From assembly GCA_964517215.1 (NCBI GenBank), contig CAZFBR010000082.1:1-13328 (forward strand): a stretch of DNA of 13,328 nucleotides, read 5' to 3'. Source of the DNA: CAZFBR01 sp035353495 [NCBI: uncultured bacterium]. Its GTDB lineage: Bacteria; DAOPZR01. A program made the translations under genes and the position numbers. Positions 5,489 to 13,328 of the stretch are shown here, in pieces; the first letter of the stretch is position 1, and each line of letters begins with the position of its first letter. The notes beneath the pieces are model-generated. The model had not been told where the DNA came from, ran no database searches, and worked only from the letters and a program-made list of their open reading frames with translations.

Positions 5489-7187
5489 ACGAGACTGAAA
5501 TCCGTGCGAAAGCCACTGCAGTTCTCGATAAGTTCCGGGACTGCAATAAGTTCACCAGTTCCGAACAGCAGGCGGCAAAGAACCTCTTGATGTCTTTGGT
5601 CTTCGGCGATCCGTATTTCACCGGCGAGAAGACCGTCATGTATAACCGCAAGTCGAATGAATCCGACGACAAGCAGAAGGCTTCATTGTTCAACCAATTG
5701 AGCGAAAATGTTTATAAGGCTATAGCCCTGAAGTTGGTTATCATTGACATCTATTTCGACAGCTATTCGGCAAAGATGCCAGGTCGTCCCGTGTTCGACG
5801 AGATGGTGACGAAAGCACGCGCGAGCGACTGCGCCATCCTGGCGAACCATCCGGATCGGTTGGCGAGGAATCCGGTCGACGGGGGAAAGCTCATCCACGA
5901 TTTGAACCAGCGGGAGAGCGGCGTCAAGAATACCGTTAATATGCTCCATTTCACATCCTTCCCTTTCACAAATGATGCCGCACAACGCATGTTGCTGAGC
6001 GTGATTTTCGCCCAGACGTCATATTACTCCGATAACCTCGGCCGCGAAGTGACGAAGGGGGTCTACGGGCAATTCCTGAAGGGGTATCGTTCCGGAACGC
6101 CTAAGGTCGGCTATATCAACAAGGACAAAAAGACGCACGCCGATCCCGATAATTTCAACAAGGTAAAGAAGTTGCTGGTGTATTTCCTCGAGGAAACGCA
6201 CACCATTGATGAGGCGACCAAGTATGCCGAAAAAACGTTGCAGCTTCGCTCGAAATCAGGGGGGGCATTCAAACGGTCGCATATCCATGAGATCATCACG
6301 GACGTTTTCTACGCGGGGGTTCTGACTCCATCAAAGTCTTGCCACGCCTATGCCCAAAAACGGGGGCTGCCAGATCCGATTCCGAAAGCCGACTGCCATG
6401 ACGCCATGATAACCATTGACCAACACCGAAAGATTCTGGAAATCTTGGCCAGAGGATGCAAGGGCTTCCGCACCCGGCGGCACAAGAGCGATAATTACAC
6501 CTACAAGTTTGATTTCATTAGCTGCGGCTGCGGCGGAACGATATGGGTCGGGTATACCACTAAGAAGCATCGCGATGGCACGGTCAAGTATCACATGATG
6601 TATCGCTGCGAGGCATGCGGCATCAGCTGGAAGGAAGCAGAACCGGTGAAAAGCCAGCGCGGGCATGGGCGCGCGGCCCATCCCGACCGGTTGCCGCTTG
6701 ACGTCATGATACTCCGAGACGTCATCAGGCCACTGCAGTTGCCGCCCGGGGTGTCATCGTTATACAGAGACAGGGAGGAGAAGGCGCAGCGGAAGATGAC
6801 GGACGGCTACGTTCGCGAGCGGACCCGCCTAACAGGAGAAATAAAACGTATCGAATCTCTCAGGCAGAAGGGATACACCGATGCCCTGACTAACCCGGCC
6901 AACATGGTTGTCTTCCAGCAGATGAACGGGTTGTGGGACAAGGAACTTAACGACATCAAGAATAAAATCGACGAGATCGACAGGGCGAACAGCCATGGCC
7001 GTAAGGAAAGTGCGATTTTCTTGAACCTGCTGCAACACGCTGAACGCCTGTGGAATGCGGCTAATCAGGAGCTCCGTCGGGAGATTCTGCAGTTGGTGGT
7101 CTTGAACCTGACCTTCAACGCCACAAGTATCGGCGTCACATACAAAAGCCCCTTCGCCGAAGTGGCGAAGGGGGCGTTTGGGAAGAA

Positions 7188-7209
<22 letters not shown>
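5485..7209 (+). CDS. Large serine recombinase (site-specific integrase)
   Basis: This 574-residue enzyme probably integrates and excises the island through a 5'-phosphoserine DNA intermediate. The resolvase-type catalytic domain has Ser57 in MYNRKSNESDDKQ and the conserved arginines of HPDRLARNP (R125, R128). The recombinase domain follows at about 185-290 (YSDNLGREVTKGVYGQFLKG, then SHIHEIITDVFYAGVL). A zinc ribbon uses C347 and C349 in SCGCGG with C375 and C378 in RCEACG. A helical, probably coiled-coil stretch lies near 430-530, then a terminal YKSPFAEVAKG segment. About 48 residues precede the catalytic domain, more than usual. The last codons read into the tRNA-Val gene in the opposite sense, placing an attachment site at the 3' end of the CDS. 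Confidence 0.93.
7149..7173 (-). terminator. Rho-independent terminator of tRNA-Val
   Basis: A perfect 10-bp stem (CCCCTTCGCC / GGCGAAGGGG) with a 5-nt loop lies 15 nt past the tRNA 3' end. On the minus strand it is followed by CTTTTG, as expected of an intrinsic terminator. It lies entirely within the recombinase coding sequence on the other strand, where it encodes the SPFAEVAKG segment. Confidence 0.7.
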
Positions 7210-7264
<55 letters not shown>

Positions 7265-7276
7265 GTTACCGTCGGG

Positions 7277-7305
7277 ATGGTAGCACAGCGGCGGGAAACT
7301 GTCAA
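7277..7305 (-). promoter_or_regulatory. Promoter of tRNA-Val
   Basis: On the minus strand a consensus TTGACA (7305-7300) is followed after 17 bp by TACCAT (7282-7277), which has a TGC extension. The start would lie about 6 nt before the mature tRNA 5' end. The -35 overlaps the stop codon of the MazG-like gene. Confidence 0.65.
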
Positions 7306-7592
7306 CCCTTGGTGCAGGCGCAGGGGTTCTGCCTGCAGTAGTGACAGGTAGCGCCGTATTTCTTGCGCAAAATGGCCTCCAGATCGAGCCCGGTGACGTT
7401 GGCGACGCTGGCGGCCCAGGCGACGACGTCGGCCAGTTCCTCCTCAAGCTTGACCCGGTCGTTCTGGCGCACGGCTTCGGCCAGCTCCCCGATCTCTTCA
7501 ACCAGCCACAGCATGGTGCGGTCGAGTCCGCGGGTGGTGTCGCGGCCGGCGTAGAGGCCGCGGATGTGCTCCTGGAATTCCCTGATCTCCAT
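7302..7592 (-). CDS. MazG-like nucleotide pyrophosphohydrolase
   Basis: This 96-residue protein has the four-helix MazG signature: E32-E33-x-x-E36 in LVEEIGELAEAV and E52-x-x-D55 in EEELADVVAWAASVAN, which bind Mg2+. Such enzymes split (d)NTPs to the monophosphate and pyrophosphate, often to remove abnormal nucleotides. After the catalytic core the protein ends in a cysteine-rich tail (CHYCRQNPCACTKG), which could bind zinc. The start follows the HIT gene stop by 9 nt. An AGGAG overlapping that stop, 6 nt from the ATG, indicates coupled translation. It is the last protein gene of the operon before the tRNA. Confidence 0.88.
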   Translation of the reverse strand: MEIREFQEHIRGLYAGRDTTRGLDRTMLWLVEEIGELAEAVRQNDRVKLEEELADVVAWAASVANVTGLDLEAILRKKYGATCHYCRQNPCACTKG

Positions 7593-7601
7593 GATTGGCT
7601 C

Positions 7602-8132
7602 CTATGATGCGTTCCGGCGGCGGCGCGACGGCGCCCGCTGCAGCGCGCGATGCGCGGCGCGCAGGCCGGCGGCGGTTTCGTGCGGGTCCTGGACAATGAC
7701 CCGCGCCCCGCCGATGACGTCGATGAACCCCACTTCGTTGCGGTAGCGCGGCACGATGTGCAGATGCAGATGGTCAATGCTGGCCCCGCTCGATTCGCCC
7801 TGATTGTAGCCGATATTGAATCCGCGCGGCTGGTAGACCTGCTCAACCAGCGACAGGCAATGCCCCTGCGCCGCCAGCAGTTCGCGCTGTTCGGCGGCGG
7901 TCAGCTCGCGGATGTCGGTGCAGTGGCGCAGCGGCAGGATGAGCAGATGTCCGGGCGAATACGGATAGAGATTGAGCGACACCAGGATGCGGCGGGTGCG
8001 GTAGATCTCCAGCGACTCGACCCGCGGGTCGCGCTGCACGACCCCGCAGAGGATGCACTTGACCGGCGGACGCGCATGGCCGCGAATGTACCCCAGCTTG
8101 TTGGTCACCAGCAGGGTGCTGCGTTTAATCAT
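7602..8132 (-). CDS. HIT-family nucleotide hydrolase or phosphorylase
   Basis: The histidine-triad motif is clear at residues 119-129 (IDHLHLHIVPR, H121-H123-H125). An N-terminal CILC (C26, C29) and the segment LNLYPYSPGHLLILP match the Ap4A-phosphorylase-like branch of the HIT superfamily, which has a CxxC zinc site. These enzymes act on dinucleoside polyphosphates or nucleoside phosphoramidates; the exact substrate is not evident. The 176-residue length is normal for that branch. The C-terminus is arginine-rich (RAPSRRRRNAS). The ATG overlaps the end of the propeller gene by 8 nt. Together with the MazG-like gene it forms a small nucleotide-housekeeping pair. Confidence 0.9.
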   Translation of the reverse strand: MIKRSTLLVTNKLGYIRGHARPPVKCILCGVVQRDPRVESLEIYRTRRILVSLNLYPYSPGHLLILPLRHCTDIRELTAAEQRELLAAQGHCLSLVEQVYQPRGFNIGYNQGESSGASIDHLHLHIVPRYRNEVGFIDVIGGARVIVQDPHETAAGLRAAHRALQRAPSRRRRNAS

Positions 8133-9318
8133 CGCTGCTGTCGCGCGCCCCGGCGGGTCCGCTCGGGCGGACGGCCGGCGTGTCCGTCAGGTTCGGCCGC
8201 GCCGCCGGCGCTGCCGGCGCCGGCAGGATCAGGTGCGCCACCCCCTTGTCGGTGCCGAGCCATAGGGAATTCCCCTCGACGACGATGCAGTTGATCTGGT
8301 TGGACGGCAGGCCGTCGGCGGTGGTCATGATCTGCCACTTCTCGGTGTGCGGATCGTAGCGGCGCAGGTCGGAGAAGGAGGCCAGCGAGTTGTGCCGCGC
8401 CACCCAAAGCGTGCCGTCGGGCATGGCCTGCATGGCGGTGATGTCGCAGCCGCGCTCGATCGGCACGTTGCGCCAGCTCGCCCCGTCGAAGGCGGCGATC
8501 TGCGCGCGGCGCGCGGCAATGTACAGCCATTCCCTGCCGTCGTAGGAAATGCAGGCGATCTCGTCTTCCTTGATCGGATAGCGGTCGGGACTGGTGAATT
8601 CCATGGTCTCGAGGTCGAAGCCGCCCTCGGGGGCCCATTTCTTCCAGTTGACGTCGTTATAGCGGGCGACCCCCTTGTCGCTCCCGCACCACAGGAAACT
8701 GTCGTCGGCCCCGAGGCAGCGCACTTCGTCGGAGAGCATGCTGTCGTCCTGCAGGGTGGCGAAAACGGCGGGGGCCTGGTAGACGAACCAGCCGTCGGCG
8801 TTGTAGCGGGCCAGGCCGCGGGTGGTGCCGACCCAGACATTGTCGTCGTCCAGCCCGACGCCCGACGGCTCGGCGTAGATCGCGGTGATGATGCTGCCGG
8901 GCAGCTCGTTATTGGCGTCGAAGATGTCCCAGTTGAGCCGGCCGACACGGACCACGCCCTTCTTGGCGGTGCCGATCCAGATGCGGCCGCGGGTGTCGCG
9001 CGCCAGCGCGGTGATCTCGTTCGACGGCAGCTTGCCGTTGGTGCTGGTGCGGGTGTGCACGACCCACTGCTTGGTCTGGCGGTTCATGACCGCCACGCCC
9101 TTGGCGGTGCCGACCCAGACCTCGGTCGGGGAGACGGCGACGGCGGTGACCCGCTCATCCGGGAGCCCGTCGGCCTTGGTGAAGCGTTCGATCGTCGCCT
9201 CACGGTAGTGGGTGGCGTCATCGTCGCCGCCGGTGATTACCGAGCCCACATTCCAGCAGCCGGCGGCCATAACGGCGAGGATGGCGGCCAGCAGGGTGCG
9301 ACTCAAGAGCATGCGCAT
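8125..9318 (-). CDS. Lipoprotein with two-component-regulator-type beta-propeller repeats
   Basis: The 397-residue protein starts with a lipoprotein signal (MRMLLSRTLLAAILAV, then MAAGC, lipidation at Cys21). It then repeats a motif of the type VWVGTAKGVAVMN: IWIGTAKKGVVRV, VWVGTTRGLARYN, LWCGSDKGVARYN and LWLGTDKGVAHL. These Reg_prop blades, with the lead-in FTKADGLPDERVTAVA, form the sensor propellers of hybrid two-component proteins. Here there is no kinase, membrane helix or output domain, so it is a free-standing propeller tethered to a membrane. The C-terminal ~30 residues are Pro/Ala-rich. The ATG at 9318 has AAAGGA about 8 nt upstream and lies 4 nt after the methyltransferase stop. 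Ligand and function are unknown. Confidence 0.88.
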   Translation of the reverse strand: MRMLLSRTLLAAILAVMAAGCWNVGSVITGGDDDATHYREATIERFTKADGLPDERVTAVAVSPTEVWVGTAKGVAVMNRQTKQWVVHTRTSTNGKLPSNEITALARDTRGRIWIGTAKKGVVRVGRLNWDIFDANNELPGSIITAIYAEPSGVGLDDDNVWVGTTRGLARYNADGWFVYQAPAVFATLQDDSMLSDEVRCLGADDSFLWCGSDKGVARYNDVNWKKWAPEGGFDLETMEFTSPDRYPIKEDEIACISYDGREWLYIAARRAQIAAFDGASWRNVPIERGCDITAMQAMPDGTLWVARHNSLASFSDLRRYDPHTEKWQIMTTADGLPSNQINCIVVEGNSLWLGTDKGVAHLILPAPAAPAARPNLTDTPAVRPSGPAGARDSSDD

Positions 9319-9322
9319 AATT

Positions 9323-10099
9323 CTAATCCTTTCCCGACAGATACTGTTGCGCCATGATAATGGCGGTTGACAGCGAGACATTGAGTGATTCAACCCCCGG
9401 GCTTGACGGCACGGTGACGGCATGCGCGCCGGCCTGCCAGTCCGGCGCCACACCGCCGGCTTCATTGCCCGCCCAGAGGGCGGCCCGGTCCGGCCATACC
9501 ATCTGTTGGACAGGCGTGCCGCCGTGCGGGTTGCCCCAGATGAAGACAAAGCCGGCGGCCGCAAGCGCCGGCAGCTGCGCCGGACTGATGGCGAGCAACG
9601 GCAGGTTGAGCCCAAACCCCGCGGCGGCCCGCAACACTTTCTCATGATAGAAATCAGCGGTGCCGGGGAGTGCCAGAACGGCATCATACGCGAAGGCGGC
9701 GGCGGCGCGCAGCAGGGCACCGACGTTGCCGGGATCCTGCACCCGGTCGAGCAGGAGCACGCGCCGCCAGCGTTCGGGCGCAAACACCGGGTCGGGGAGC
9801 GGGGCAATCGCCACCACCCCCTGGGCGGTGACGGCGCCGGTGAGCTGCTCCAGCCAATTCGGGCGGGTGGTGCGCCAGGGCACCTGCGCGAGCTGCGCCC
9901 GCAGCGCGCGTCCCTCCGCCAGCCCCAGCAGCTCGGGCGCGGCGATAACCTGCTCGAGCGGAATCAGTCGGGCAGCGGCGCTGACGACATTGACGCCCTC
10001 AAGCAGGAACTTGCCCGCTTCCTGCCGCCCGCGCCGCGTCTTCAGCCGCTTGTACTGCTTCAGCTGGTTGCGGGTGAGCGGGGTCTCGCTACCGGTCAT
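9323..10099 (-). CDS. SpoU/TrmH-family RNA 2'-O-methyltransferase
   Basis: This 258-residue enzyme should transfer a methyl group from S-adenosylmethionine to a ribose 2'-OH in rRNA or tRNA. All three SpoU motifs are present: LLLDRVQDPGNVGALLRAA (residues 116-134), LWAGNEAGGVAPDW (208-221) and VPSSPGVESLNVSLSTAI (230-247), which form the knotted cofactor site. The N-terminal ~100 residues match the substrate-binding domain seen in RlmB/TsnR-type enzymes (RQEAGKFLLEGVNVV). Which nucleotide is modified cannot be told. The ATG at 10099 overlaps the TPR/zinc-ribbon gene by 11 nt; longer starts in this frame lie deep inside that gene. Confidence 0.92.
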   Translation of the reverse strand: MTGSETPLTRNQLKQYKRLKTRRGRQEAGKFLLEGVNVVSAAARLIPLEQVIAAPELLGLAEGRALRAQLAQVPWRTTRPNWLEQLTGAVTAQGVVAIAPLPDPVFAPERWRRVLLLDRVQDPGNVGALLRAAAAFAYDAVLALPGTADFYHEKVLRAAAGFGLNLPLLAISPAQLPALAAAGFVFIWGNPHGGTPVQQMVWPDRAALWAGNEAGGVAPDWQAGAHAVTVPSSPGVESLNVSLSTAIIMAQQYLSGKD

Positions 10100-10577
10100 C
10101 GCGCGGGAGTTCCTTGCCGCAGTAGGGGCAGGCCTTCCATTCCTTCTTGATGCGCGCATTGCAGTTCGGGCATTCCGGATCGCCCAGCCGCGCCTTGCAC
10201 ATCGGGCAGTAGGCGAAATCGGCATTCACCGGTTCACTGCAGGCCGGGCAGAGGCTCTGCAGCGGCCGGTCGGAAACCTCCTGCGCGGCAAGGAACGGAT
10301 CGACGTCGCCCACTTCCTTCTGCGCCAACTTCATGTAGTAATCGAGCTGGGCGTTGCTGTAATTGAGCGATTTGGCGGAGTTGAAATTGCGCACCGCTTC
10401 GCGGAACTGCCCCATTTTGTAATAGAGCAGGCCGAGATGATGATAGGCAACGGCATATTCGGGGTTGGCTTTGATCGCCTCATTGAAGGCGTTCATGGCT
10501 TCCTTGAGCTTGCCTTCCTGATATAGCTTGACCCCATCGTTGTTTTTTTCGATGGCCCGGGCCAATCCCGACTTCAT
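10089..10577 (-). CDS. TPR and double zinc-ribbon protein
   Basis: A 162-residue protein with two tetratricopeptide repeats (about residues 12-41 and 42-75, including AVAYHHLGLLYYKMGQFREA). Two four-cysteine zinc ribbons follow: C110, C113, C124, C127 (CPAC, CPMC) and C136, C139, C150, C153 (CPNC, CPYC). TPRs bind partner proteins, and zinc-ribbon pairs of this type often serve as adaptors. There is no signal peptide, so it is probably cytoplasmic. The ATG has a good GGAGG 7 nt upstream. A promoter lies just before it, making it the first gene of the downstream half-operon. Its role is unknown; the link to the RNA methyltransferase is by position only. Confidence 0.87.
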   Translation of the reverse strand: MKSGLARAIEKNNDGVKLYQEGKLKEAMNAFNEAIKANPEYAVAYHHLGLLYYKMGQFREAVRNFNSAKSLNYSNAQLDYYMKLAQKEVGDVDPFLAAQEVSDRPLQSLCPACSEPVNADFAYCPMCKARLGDPECPNCNARIKKEWKACPYCGKELPRDDR

Positions 10578-10609
10578 AGCAAACCTCCGGCCGCTGAATG
10601 CGACGAACT

Positions 10610-10639
10610 ATTATAGCACGGCGGCGCGGAACAGGGCAA
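10610..10639 (-). promoter_or_regulatory. Internal promoter before the TPR/zinc-ribbon gene
   Basis: On the minus strand TTGCCC (10639-10634) is followed after 18 bp by TATAAT (10615-10610), with a TGC extension. Transcription would start about 26 nt before the TPR gene ATG. This 71-nt gap is the only real spacing in the minus-strand cluster. Confidence 0.65.
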
Positions 10640-10648
10640 ACGCTCTGA

Positions 10649-11833
10649 CTATGCGGGTCGGGGCACTGCCAGCTGGCGGAAATAGAGGCCGGCGAGCAGC
10701 AACAGCCCGTACAGCTTGCAGTTGAGCAGTGCGGTCAGCGGCCAGACGAAGGCGAGGCGCAGGCCGTCCGGGTAGTACTGCAGTCCGAGCAGCGCGGCGG
10801 CAGCAAGCCAGACCGCCGCCTGCCGGTACATCCCGGCGCCTGATTCGGGAATGAGGACGAAGGCGGCGACGAGCGCGGGGAGGGCGAAGATCAGGTGTGC
10901 CTCGCCGAGAAAGGCGGAGCCGATCAGCATGACCAGCGACCAGAGCGCGGTGAGCTGCGGCCAGCCGAGCGCCGGCCGCCGCCAGGTCAGCCACGCGGCA
11001 GCCAGCACGGTGGCGAGGAAGACGAGATTCTGGACGGCGCCGGCAACGGTTTTACTGCCGGTCAGCCGCCAGGCCAGGGCGTGCACGGAGAAGCTCAAAA
11101 TGCAGTGCGCGTCGGTCTGCATCTTGTAGGCCACCGCGGCGGAAAAGTCGCTGAACGCGGAAAACGGCAGCACGGTCAGGGTCAGCAGGTTGAACACGGC
11201 AAACCAGACGAGGGTCGACCCCAGCGCGCGCCAGTCGCGGCGCAGCGCCAGCGGCGCGAGCAGGACCAGGGGAATGATCTTGCACAGTGCGGCGAGCGCC
11301 AGCGGCAGCCCCGCCAGCCACGACCGGCGGCGGGCGACCAGTTCCATGGCCAGCAGCATGAGCCCGAGGGTGAGCAGGTTGTTCTGGCCGGTGCCGATAT
11401 TGAAGCGCAGCGGGTAGTAGAACCAGAGCAAGAGCAGGATGAGCGCCGCCCCGGCATGCGGCTGACGGTCGCGGCAGAACCAGCGCCACAGGCAGACGAG
11501 GGCGAAGAGCATGGCCGCCAGCGCCAATCCCAACCAGAGGAGCGCGCCGGCTGCGTAGGGGAGGCGGGTGAGCGGGATCAGGAGCAGAAAGAACGACGGG
11601 AAGTAATGCGCCACGGAGATGGTATGCGGAAAGTGCACCGCCTGTTCCGCAGCGGCGCGTGCGGCCGGGTCCCACGGGGAGCCGAAACGGTCGAGGATCA
11701 TCGCCTGCCAGGCGAAATAGCCGTAGTCCTGGAAATTCGGCTCGCGGACATAGCGGCGGCACAGGTCGGCGAAATTGCCGACAGCGAACAGGGCGATGGC
11801 CAGCAGCAGCAGGCGCGCGCGCGCAGTGCTCAT
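10649..11833 (-). CDS. GT87-like (DUF2029) polytopic membrane glycosyltransferase
   Basis: A 394-residue integral membrane protein, hydrophobic through most of its length, with roughly ten predicted helices. After the first helix, a loop with an aspartate (FQDYGYFAWQAMIL, D36) is where GT-C fold enzymes carry their catalytic acidic residue. FNIGTGQNNLLTLGLMLLA and the later PLALAALCKIIPLVLL match the polyprenyl-phosphate-mannose-dependent GT87 family. It would transfer a sugar from a lipid-linked donor to an acceptor on the far side of the membrane; donor and acceptor are unknown. The ATG at 11833 lies 1 nt after the folE stop, with no clear Shine-Dalgarno, so translation is probably coupled to folE. 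Confidence 0.8.
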   Translation of the reverse strand: MSTARARLLLLAIALFAVGNFADLCRRYVREPNFQDYGYFAWQAMILDRFGSPWDPAARAAAEQAVHFPHTISVAHYFPSFFLLLIPLTRLPYAAGALLWLGLALAAMLFALVCLWRWFCRDRQPHAGAALILLLLWFYYPLRFNIGTGQNNLLTLGLMLLAMELVARRRSWLAGLPLALAALCKIIPLVLLAPLALRRDWRALGSTLVWFAVFNLLTLTVLPFSAFSDFSAAVAYKMQTDAHCILSFSVHALAWRLTGSKTVAGAVQNLVFLATVLAAAWLTWRRPALGWPQLTALWSLVMLIGSAFLGEAHLIFALPALVAAFVLIPESGAGMYRQAAVWLAAAALLGLQYYPDGLRLAFVWPLTALLNCKLYGLLLLAGLYFRQLAVPRPA

Positions 11834-11834
11834 A

Positions 11835-12383
11835 TTATGACTGGATGAGGGAGAGGAACTCCGCGCGGGTGCGGGGGTCCTTCTGGAAAACCCCGAGCAT
11901 GCACGAGGTCTGCATGCGGCTGTTCTGCTTCTCAACGCCGCGCATCATCATGCACAGGTGCTGCGCCTCGATGACCACAGCCACGCCCAGCGGCTTGACG
12001 TAATCGATGAAAGCGGTGGCCACCTCGCGGGTAAGCCGCTCCTGCTGCTGCAACCGCCGCGCATAATGGTCGACCAGCCGCGGGATCTTGCTCGCTCCGC
12101 AGATGTGCGCGTCGGGGATGTAGCCGAAATGGCATTTGCCCCAGAACGGGAGCATGTGGTGCTCGCACATGGAATAAAGCTCGATCGAGCGCATGACGAT
12201 CATGTCCCGTCCATGCGCGGGATAGACCGCGCCGGCGAAAATGGCGTCGCGGTCCTCGCGATAGCCGCGGGTGAGAAAGTCATACGACTCGCGCACCCGT
12301 TCGGGCGTGCGCACCAGGTCGGGGCGCGCAGGGTCCTCGCCGAGATTGACCAGCAGCTGGCGGATCAGATCCTCAGTTGCCAT
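11835..12383 (-). CDS. folE: GTP cyclohydrolase I
   Basis: FolE converts GTP to 7,8-dihydroneopterin triphosphate, the first step of tetrahydrofolate synthesis, and also feeds queuosine-type pathways. The 182-residue protein has the zinc ligands C73 and H76 ([12 protein letters not shown]) and C144 ([10 protein letters not shown]), and catalytic histidines H75 and H142 by analogy with the E. coli enzyme. [17 protein letters not shown] and [13 protein letters not shown] are also typical. The length is that of a complete catalytic core with a short N-terminus. The ATG at 12383 overlaps the lipoprotein gene by 11 nt, and a 1-nt gap separates the stop from the next gene. Confidence 0.97.
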   Translation of the reverse strand: MATEDLIRQLLVNLGEDPARPDLVRTPERVRESYDFLTRGYREDRDAIFAGAVYPAHGRDMIVMRSIELYSMCEHHMLPFWGKCHFGYIPDAHICGASKIPRLVDHYARRLQQQERLTREVATAFIDYVKPLGVAVVIEAQHLCMMMRGVEKQNSRMQTSCMLGVFQKDPRTRAEFLSLIQS

Positions 12384-13272
12384 GGTCGTCTCCGGCCGGG
12401 CGGGCGGCGGCCGGCGCCAGCGGCGGCACGGTGCCGATAATGCGGAACGGATGGTCGCGTTTGAGGGTCTCGAGATAGACCTGCATATACAGCGACACCT
12501 TCTCGCGGAAGGCGGCCTGCCGCGCGCTGTCGCGCACCTCATCGACAGGAACGACTGCGGCGGGGGTGGCGGAGAGTTTCTTGAACACATAGATGGTCCC
12601 CGGCGCGGTGGCGAACGGCGGGCAGATCCCGCTGTCCGGCGTTGCCGCCAGGGTGCTGCGCAGTCCGGCCGGCAGATTCCCTTCCTGCAGGGTGGTGACG
12701 GAATCGGCGGCCAGCGACGAGCGGGCGACGAGCGCGGCAAAATCGGCGCCGGCCTGCGCCTCGGCGTACACGCGGTCGGCGGTGGCGGAATCAGCGACCT
12801 GGACGAACATCAGGGTCACTGCGGCCGGCCGGGTAAAATTGGCGATATTCAGCCGGTAGTACGCCTCCACCTCGGAATCATTCGGCGCAGCGACGCGGTT
12901 GATCAGCACCTGCATGTAGGTTTCCAGCAGGATCTGCTCTGCGGCGGTGGCCAGTTTGCGCTGGTAGGTGTCGGTCGATTCAACGCCCTGGGCGCGCGCC
13001 TCGTCGGCGACCAGGCGCGCGGTGAGGAAATCATCGACAAAGGCCTGGATGCCGCCCGGCTGGGTGGACAACTGCTGGCGCTGGTAGTATGGCAGCGCGT
13101 TGATCTGCGCGGTGATGTCCGCGGCATAGACCGGGCGGTCATTGACGTAGGCATAGACCGGCCCGCGGTCCGGATCGGGTGCGGTATCCGCCGCAACCGC
13201 GCCGTTGACGGCGGCGCATCCGGTGAAGAGCAGAGCCAACAGCATCAGGCAGAAGCGCAGCACATAAATCAT
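12373..13272 (-). CDS. Parvulin-type peptidyl-prolyl isomerase lipoprotein (SurA/PrsA-like)
   Basis: A 299-residue lipoprotein: hydrophobic signal, then LLFTGC with lipidation at Cys19. The following region ([20 protein letters not shown]) matches the chaperone-like N-terminal domain of SurA/PrsA proteins. The parvulin domain covers about residues 145-240 ([37 protein letters not shown] and a C-terminal GTIYVFKKL). It probably helps fold exported proteins outside the inner membrane. The parvulin core is degenerate, lacking the GGDLG block ([10 protein letters not shown] instead), so catalysis may be weak. I chose the ATG at 13272 because GGGAG lies 8 nt upstream. The in-frame TTG at 13278 would be too close to it. 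It heads the visible minus-strand cluster. Confidence 0.85.
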   Translation of the reverse strand: MIYVLRFCLMLLALLFTGCAAVNGAVAADTAPDPDRGPVYAYVNDRPVYAADITAQINALPYYQRQQLSTQPGGIQAFVDDFLTARLVADEARAQGVESTDTYQRKLATAAEQILLETYMQVLINRVAAPNDSEVEAYYRLNIANFTRPAAVTLMFVQVADSATADRVYAEAQAGADFAALVARSSLAADSVTTLQEGNLPAGLRSTLAATPDSGICPPFATAPGTIYVFKKLSATPAAVVPVDEVRDSARQAAFREKVSLYMQVYLETLKRDHPFRIIGTVPPLAPAAARPAGDDHGN

Positions 13273-13306
13273 GACCAATTCTCCCGCGCCAGGATGGCGA
13301 CCATGA

Positions 13307-13315
13307 AGTTTAGCA
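13307..13315 (-). promoter_or_regulatory. Possible -10 element upstream of the parvulin gene
   Basis: TGC-TAAACT on the minus strand resembles the extended -10 elements of the TPR gene and tRNA promoters. The -35 would lie beyond the window edge, so this is weak. Confidence 0.3.
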
Positions 13316-13328
13316 CACCCACTGCGGC

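Noticed and set aside
7149-7175. Plus-strand terminator for the recombinase
   Set aside because: The hairpin lies within the coding sequence and lacks a T-run on the plus strand; the CTTTT tract is on the minus strand and serves the tRNA.
1-7187. Second attachment-site copy matching the tRNA 3' end
   Set aside because: I scanned for GGCGGACTTGAAC-like sequence and found none, so I do not define an attL/attR pair.
8347-9357. Long plus-strand open frame (336 codons)
   Set aside because: It is antisense to the propeller lipoprotein, has no recognisable motif, and reflects high GC with few stops on the opposite strand.
9319-9807. Upstream extension of the propeller gene to a 560-codon frame
   Set aside because: The extension overlaps the SpoU methyltransferase and lacks homology; the lipoprotein signal starts at 9318.
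10895-11848. Long plus-strand open frame (317 codons) rich in Gln, Gly, Glu and Arg
   Set aside because: It is antisense to the membrane glycosyltransferase; its composition is what a hydrophobic gene gives when read backwards.

Overview
The window joins two very different pieces of DNA at a tRNA gene near position 7200. The right part (7188-13328) looks like ordinary chromosome. It is GC-rich and almost fully coding, and every gene is on the minus strand. The left part (1-7187) looks like accessory, mobile DNA. It is lower in GC, has long intergenic stretches, many small repeats and palindromes, an insertion-sequence remnant, a damaged gene, and a large serine recombinase whose 3' end runs into the tRNA. 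The host is probably a Gram-negative-type bacterium, because two genes encode lipoproteins and one of these resembles periplasmic parvulin chaperones. I cannot name a phylum from the sequence. A PVC-like or other poorly cultured lineage is only a guess.

Left region, in order. (1) 1-1095: a membrane-anchored protein of unknown function (304-888) flanked by diverged direct repeats. (2) 1095-1640: the end of an IS21-family element, with its terminal repeats and a 5'-truncated istB carrying a stop codon. (3) 1638-2465, minus strand: a helix-turn-helix protein fused to an HD-GYP-type hydrolase domain. Paired inverted repeats in its own promoter look like an autoregulatory operator. (4) 2786-4538, plus strand, divergent from it: two metallophosphoesterases overlapping by 4 nt, then a phage-type zinc-knuckle protein broken by two apparent single-G losses. 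(5) 4654-7209, plus strand: a promoter, a ~270-nt leader with a perfect 16-bp palindrome, an unrecognised 176-residue protein, and the serine recombinase, the last two overlapping by 4 nt. A 24-bp sequence (20/24 identical) recurs upstream of both plus-strand operons and may tie them into one regulatory unit.

Right region, read on the minus strand: a parvulin-like lipoprotein, folE (GTP cyclohydrolase I), a GT87-type membrane glycosyltransferase, then an internal promoter, a TPR/zinc-ribbon protein, a SpoU-family RNA methyltransferase, a beta-propeller lipoprotein, a HIT-family nucleotide hydrolase, a MazG-like pyrophosphohydrolase, and finally tRNA-Val(GAC) with its own promoter and terminator. 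Spacings are from 11-nt overlaps to a few nucleotides, apart from a 71-nt gap holding the internal promoter, so I infer two main transcription units.

The most interesting part is the module at 1638-4538. It combines a DNA-binding HD-GYP-like protein with an altered GYP motif, two coupled phosphoesterases, and operator-like repeats on a mobile island. It could be a nucleotide-signalling, regulatory or defence module, but the sequence does not prove a function.
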